In this document: piece by piece, positions 62,925 to 64,000 of the stretch | Position numbering within the stretch: position 1 is the stretch's first letter | How the letters are laid out: each line of letters opens with the position of its first letter | NCBI RefSeq assembly: GCF_947259555.1 | Contig: NZ_CAMYMD010000067.1 | Location: 1 to 64,000, forward strand | Length of the DNA: 64,000 nt | Direction of reading: 5' to 3' | DNA from: an uncultured Roseovarius sp. | GTDB lineage: Bacteria; Pseudomonadota; Alphaproteobacteria; Rhodobacterales; Rhodobacteraceae | Made by a program: the position numbers and the translations under genes | The notes under the pieces: model-generated | The model's database searches: none | What the model was told of the DNA's origin: nothing | The model's input: the letters and a program-made list of their open reading frames with translations, nothing else

Positions 62925-64000
62925 ATGGCAACGGCAGATCTTCTATCCATGGATAACAAGCGAAACGCGGACAAGCAGAAAGCGCTCGATAGCGCGTTGG
63001 CTCAGATCGAACGGCAGTTTGGCAAGGGCTCGATAATGCGCATGGGCGGCGACAACCCCGTCAGGGATATCGAATCTACATCGACGGGCTCCCTAGGCCT
63101 TGATATCGCCCTCGGTATCGGAGGCATACCCAAGGGCCGTGTCGTCGAGATTTATGGCCCTGAAAGTTCGGGCAAGACGACGTTGACCTTGCATTGTGTG
63201 GCTGAAGAGCAAAAGAAGGGCGGCGTTTGCGCATTCGTTGATGCCGAGCATGCGCTGGATCCTGTTTATGCGCGCAAGCTGGGCGTCGATCTTGATGAAT
63301 TGCTGATTTCTCAGCCCGACACGGGAGAGCAGGCGCTTGAGATTGTCGACACCCTGGTGCGGTCTGGTGCGATCAGTCTGGTCGTCGTGGATTCGGTCGC
63401 TGCTCTTACCCCGAAGTCGGAACTTGAGGGTGAAATGGGTGATAGCAGCGTTGGTGTGCAGGCGCGCCTGATGAGCAAGGCCATGCGCAAGCTGACCGGG
63501 TCGATCAGTCGAACCAATTGCACGGTGATCTTCATCAACCAGATTCGCATGAAGATCGGCGTGATGTTCGGTAGCCCCGAGACCACGACGGGCGGAAACG
63601 CCCTCAAGTTTTACAGTTCCGTCAGACTGGACATTCGGCGTATCGGCTCACTCAAGGATCGCGATGAGATCGTTGGTAACGCGACGCGCGTGAAAGTCGT
63701 CAAAAACAAGGTGGCACCTCCGTTCAAGGAAGTCGAATTCGACATCATGTACGGTGAAGGAATCTCGAAAATGGGTGAGTTGCTCGATCTTGGCGTCAAG
63801 GCCGGGGTTGTTGAAAAGTCGGGCAGTTGGTTCAGCTATGGCGATCAGCGGATCGGGCAGGGCCGGGAGAATGCGAAAACATACCTTCGCGAACATTCTG
63901 AGATGGCACTGGAGATCGAGGATAAGATCAGGGCCTCGCACGGGCTCGATTTTGATCTGCCCGAGGGCTCTGACGGCTCCGAGAAAGGTGGCGTTCTAGA
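62925..64000 (+). CDS. recA: Recombinase RecA, 3' end outside the window
   Basis: The visible 358 codons cover nearly all of RecA. Walker A is [20 protein letters not shown], Walker B is [12 protein letters not shown], the L2 region is [20 protein letters not shown], and the C-terminal domain is complete to about SDGSEKGG. It drives strand exchange and LexA self-cleavage. ATG 62925 follows AAGGGACC. A MAW-like motif search is unaffected by the cut. Confidence 0.97.
   Translation, partial: MATADLLSMDNKRNADKQKALDSALAQIERQFGKGSIMRMGGDNPVRDIESTSTGSLGLDIALGIGGIPKGRVVEIYGPESSGKTTLTLHCVAEEQKKGGVCAFVDAEHALDPVYARKLGVDLDELLISQPDTGEQALEIVDTLVRSGAISLVVVDSVAALTPKSELEGEMGDSSVGVQARLMSKAMRKLTGSISRTNCTVIFINQIRMKIGVMFGSPETTTGGNALKFYSSVRLDIRRIGSLKDRDEIVGNATRVKVVKNKVAPPFKEVEFDIMYGEGISKMGELLDLGVKAGVVEKSGSWFSYGDQRIGQGRENAKTYLREHSEMALEIEDKIRASHGLDFDLPEGSDGSEKGGVL

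Overview
This window reads as chromosomal DNA of a Roseobacter-group alphaproteobacterium (Rhodobacterales). The evidence is the high GC content and a set of lineage markers. These are a ChpT phosphotransferase and a CckA hybrid kinase, ribosomal protein L21 with a helix-hairpin-helix tail, the ornithine-lipid pair OlsB/OlsA, an alphaproteobacterial SOS box (GAAC-N7-GAAC) before recA, a TTAA-N7-TTAA CtrA box before cckA, ThyX, and DUF1194, DUF2059 and DUF3553 proteins. Most of the window is dense housekeeping DNA with short gaps and 1-4 bp gene overlaps.

Layout. 1-2.6 kb: the start of a secreted tail-collar-like protein and a TPR-sulfotransferase. 2.9-12.2 kb: a catabolic island with a divergent TetR regulator. 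One arm holds a sugar-isomerase-fold protein and an FAD dehydrogenase. The other holds a tripartite tricarboxylate (TTT) transporter, an NAD-type quinate/shikimate dehydrogenase and a 3-dehydroshikimate dehydratase of the QuiC/HPPD-fusion type. 12.2-14.3 kb: decay zone with pieces of pcaH and pcaG, a broken IS3-family element and an isolated low-GC membrane protein, ending at tRNA-Ser(CGA). 14.5-27.7 kb: two DUF2059 proteins, rplU-rpmA, a GNAT gene, obgE-proB-proA, chpT, olsB-olsA, a ThiE-like gene and a YcjX/GNAT/YcjF operon. 27.8-34.6 kb: tRNA-Arg(ACG), a histidine kinase, a flavoprotein/TVP38 pair, rpmH-rnpA-yidD, ribA and a CenR-like regulator. 34.8-41.1 kb: xthA, a CnoX-like thioredoxin, a Lon-domain protein, a cytochrome b561-YceI fusion and fabD-fabG-acpP. 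41.2-46.1 kb: a beta-helix spike or lyase protein and several small genes. 46.3-49.9 kb: thyX, then a surface-lipoprotein/Slam pair. 50-58.2 kb: glyoxalase, DUF1194, MarR, SdhE, XRE, aspartate aminotransferase, MATE, NicO/DUF1007 and PPK2. 58.5-64 kb: rsmB, cckA, a sulfotransferase and recA, which is cut by the window end.

How the parts work together. The island imports a hydroxylated acid (probably quinate or shikimate), oxidises it to 3-dehydroshikimate and dehydrates it to protocatechuate. The protocatechuate 3,4-dioxygenase genes that should follow survive only as fragments, so the product must be handled elsewhere or the route is dying. The best candidate for an under-described system is the lipoprotein plus DUF560/Slam pair at 47.4-49.9 kb, which looks like a compact surface-lipoprotein export (type XI secretion) unit. 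ChpT and CckA, in separate loci, are two members of the CtrA phosphorelay.
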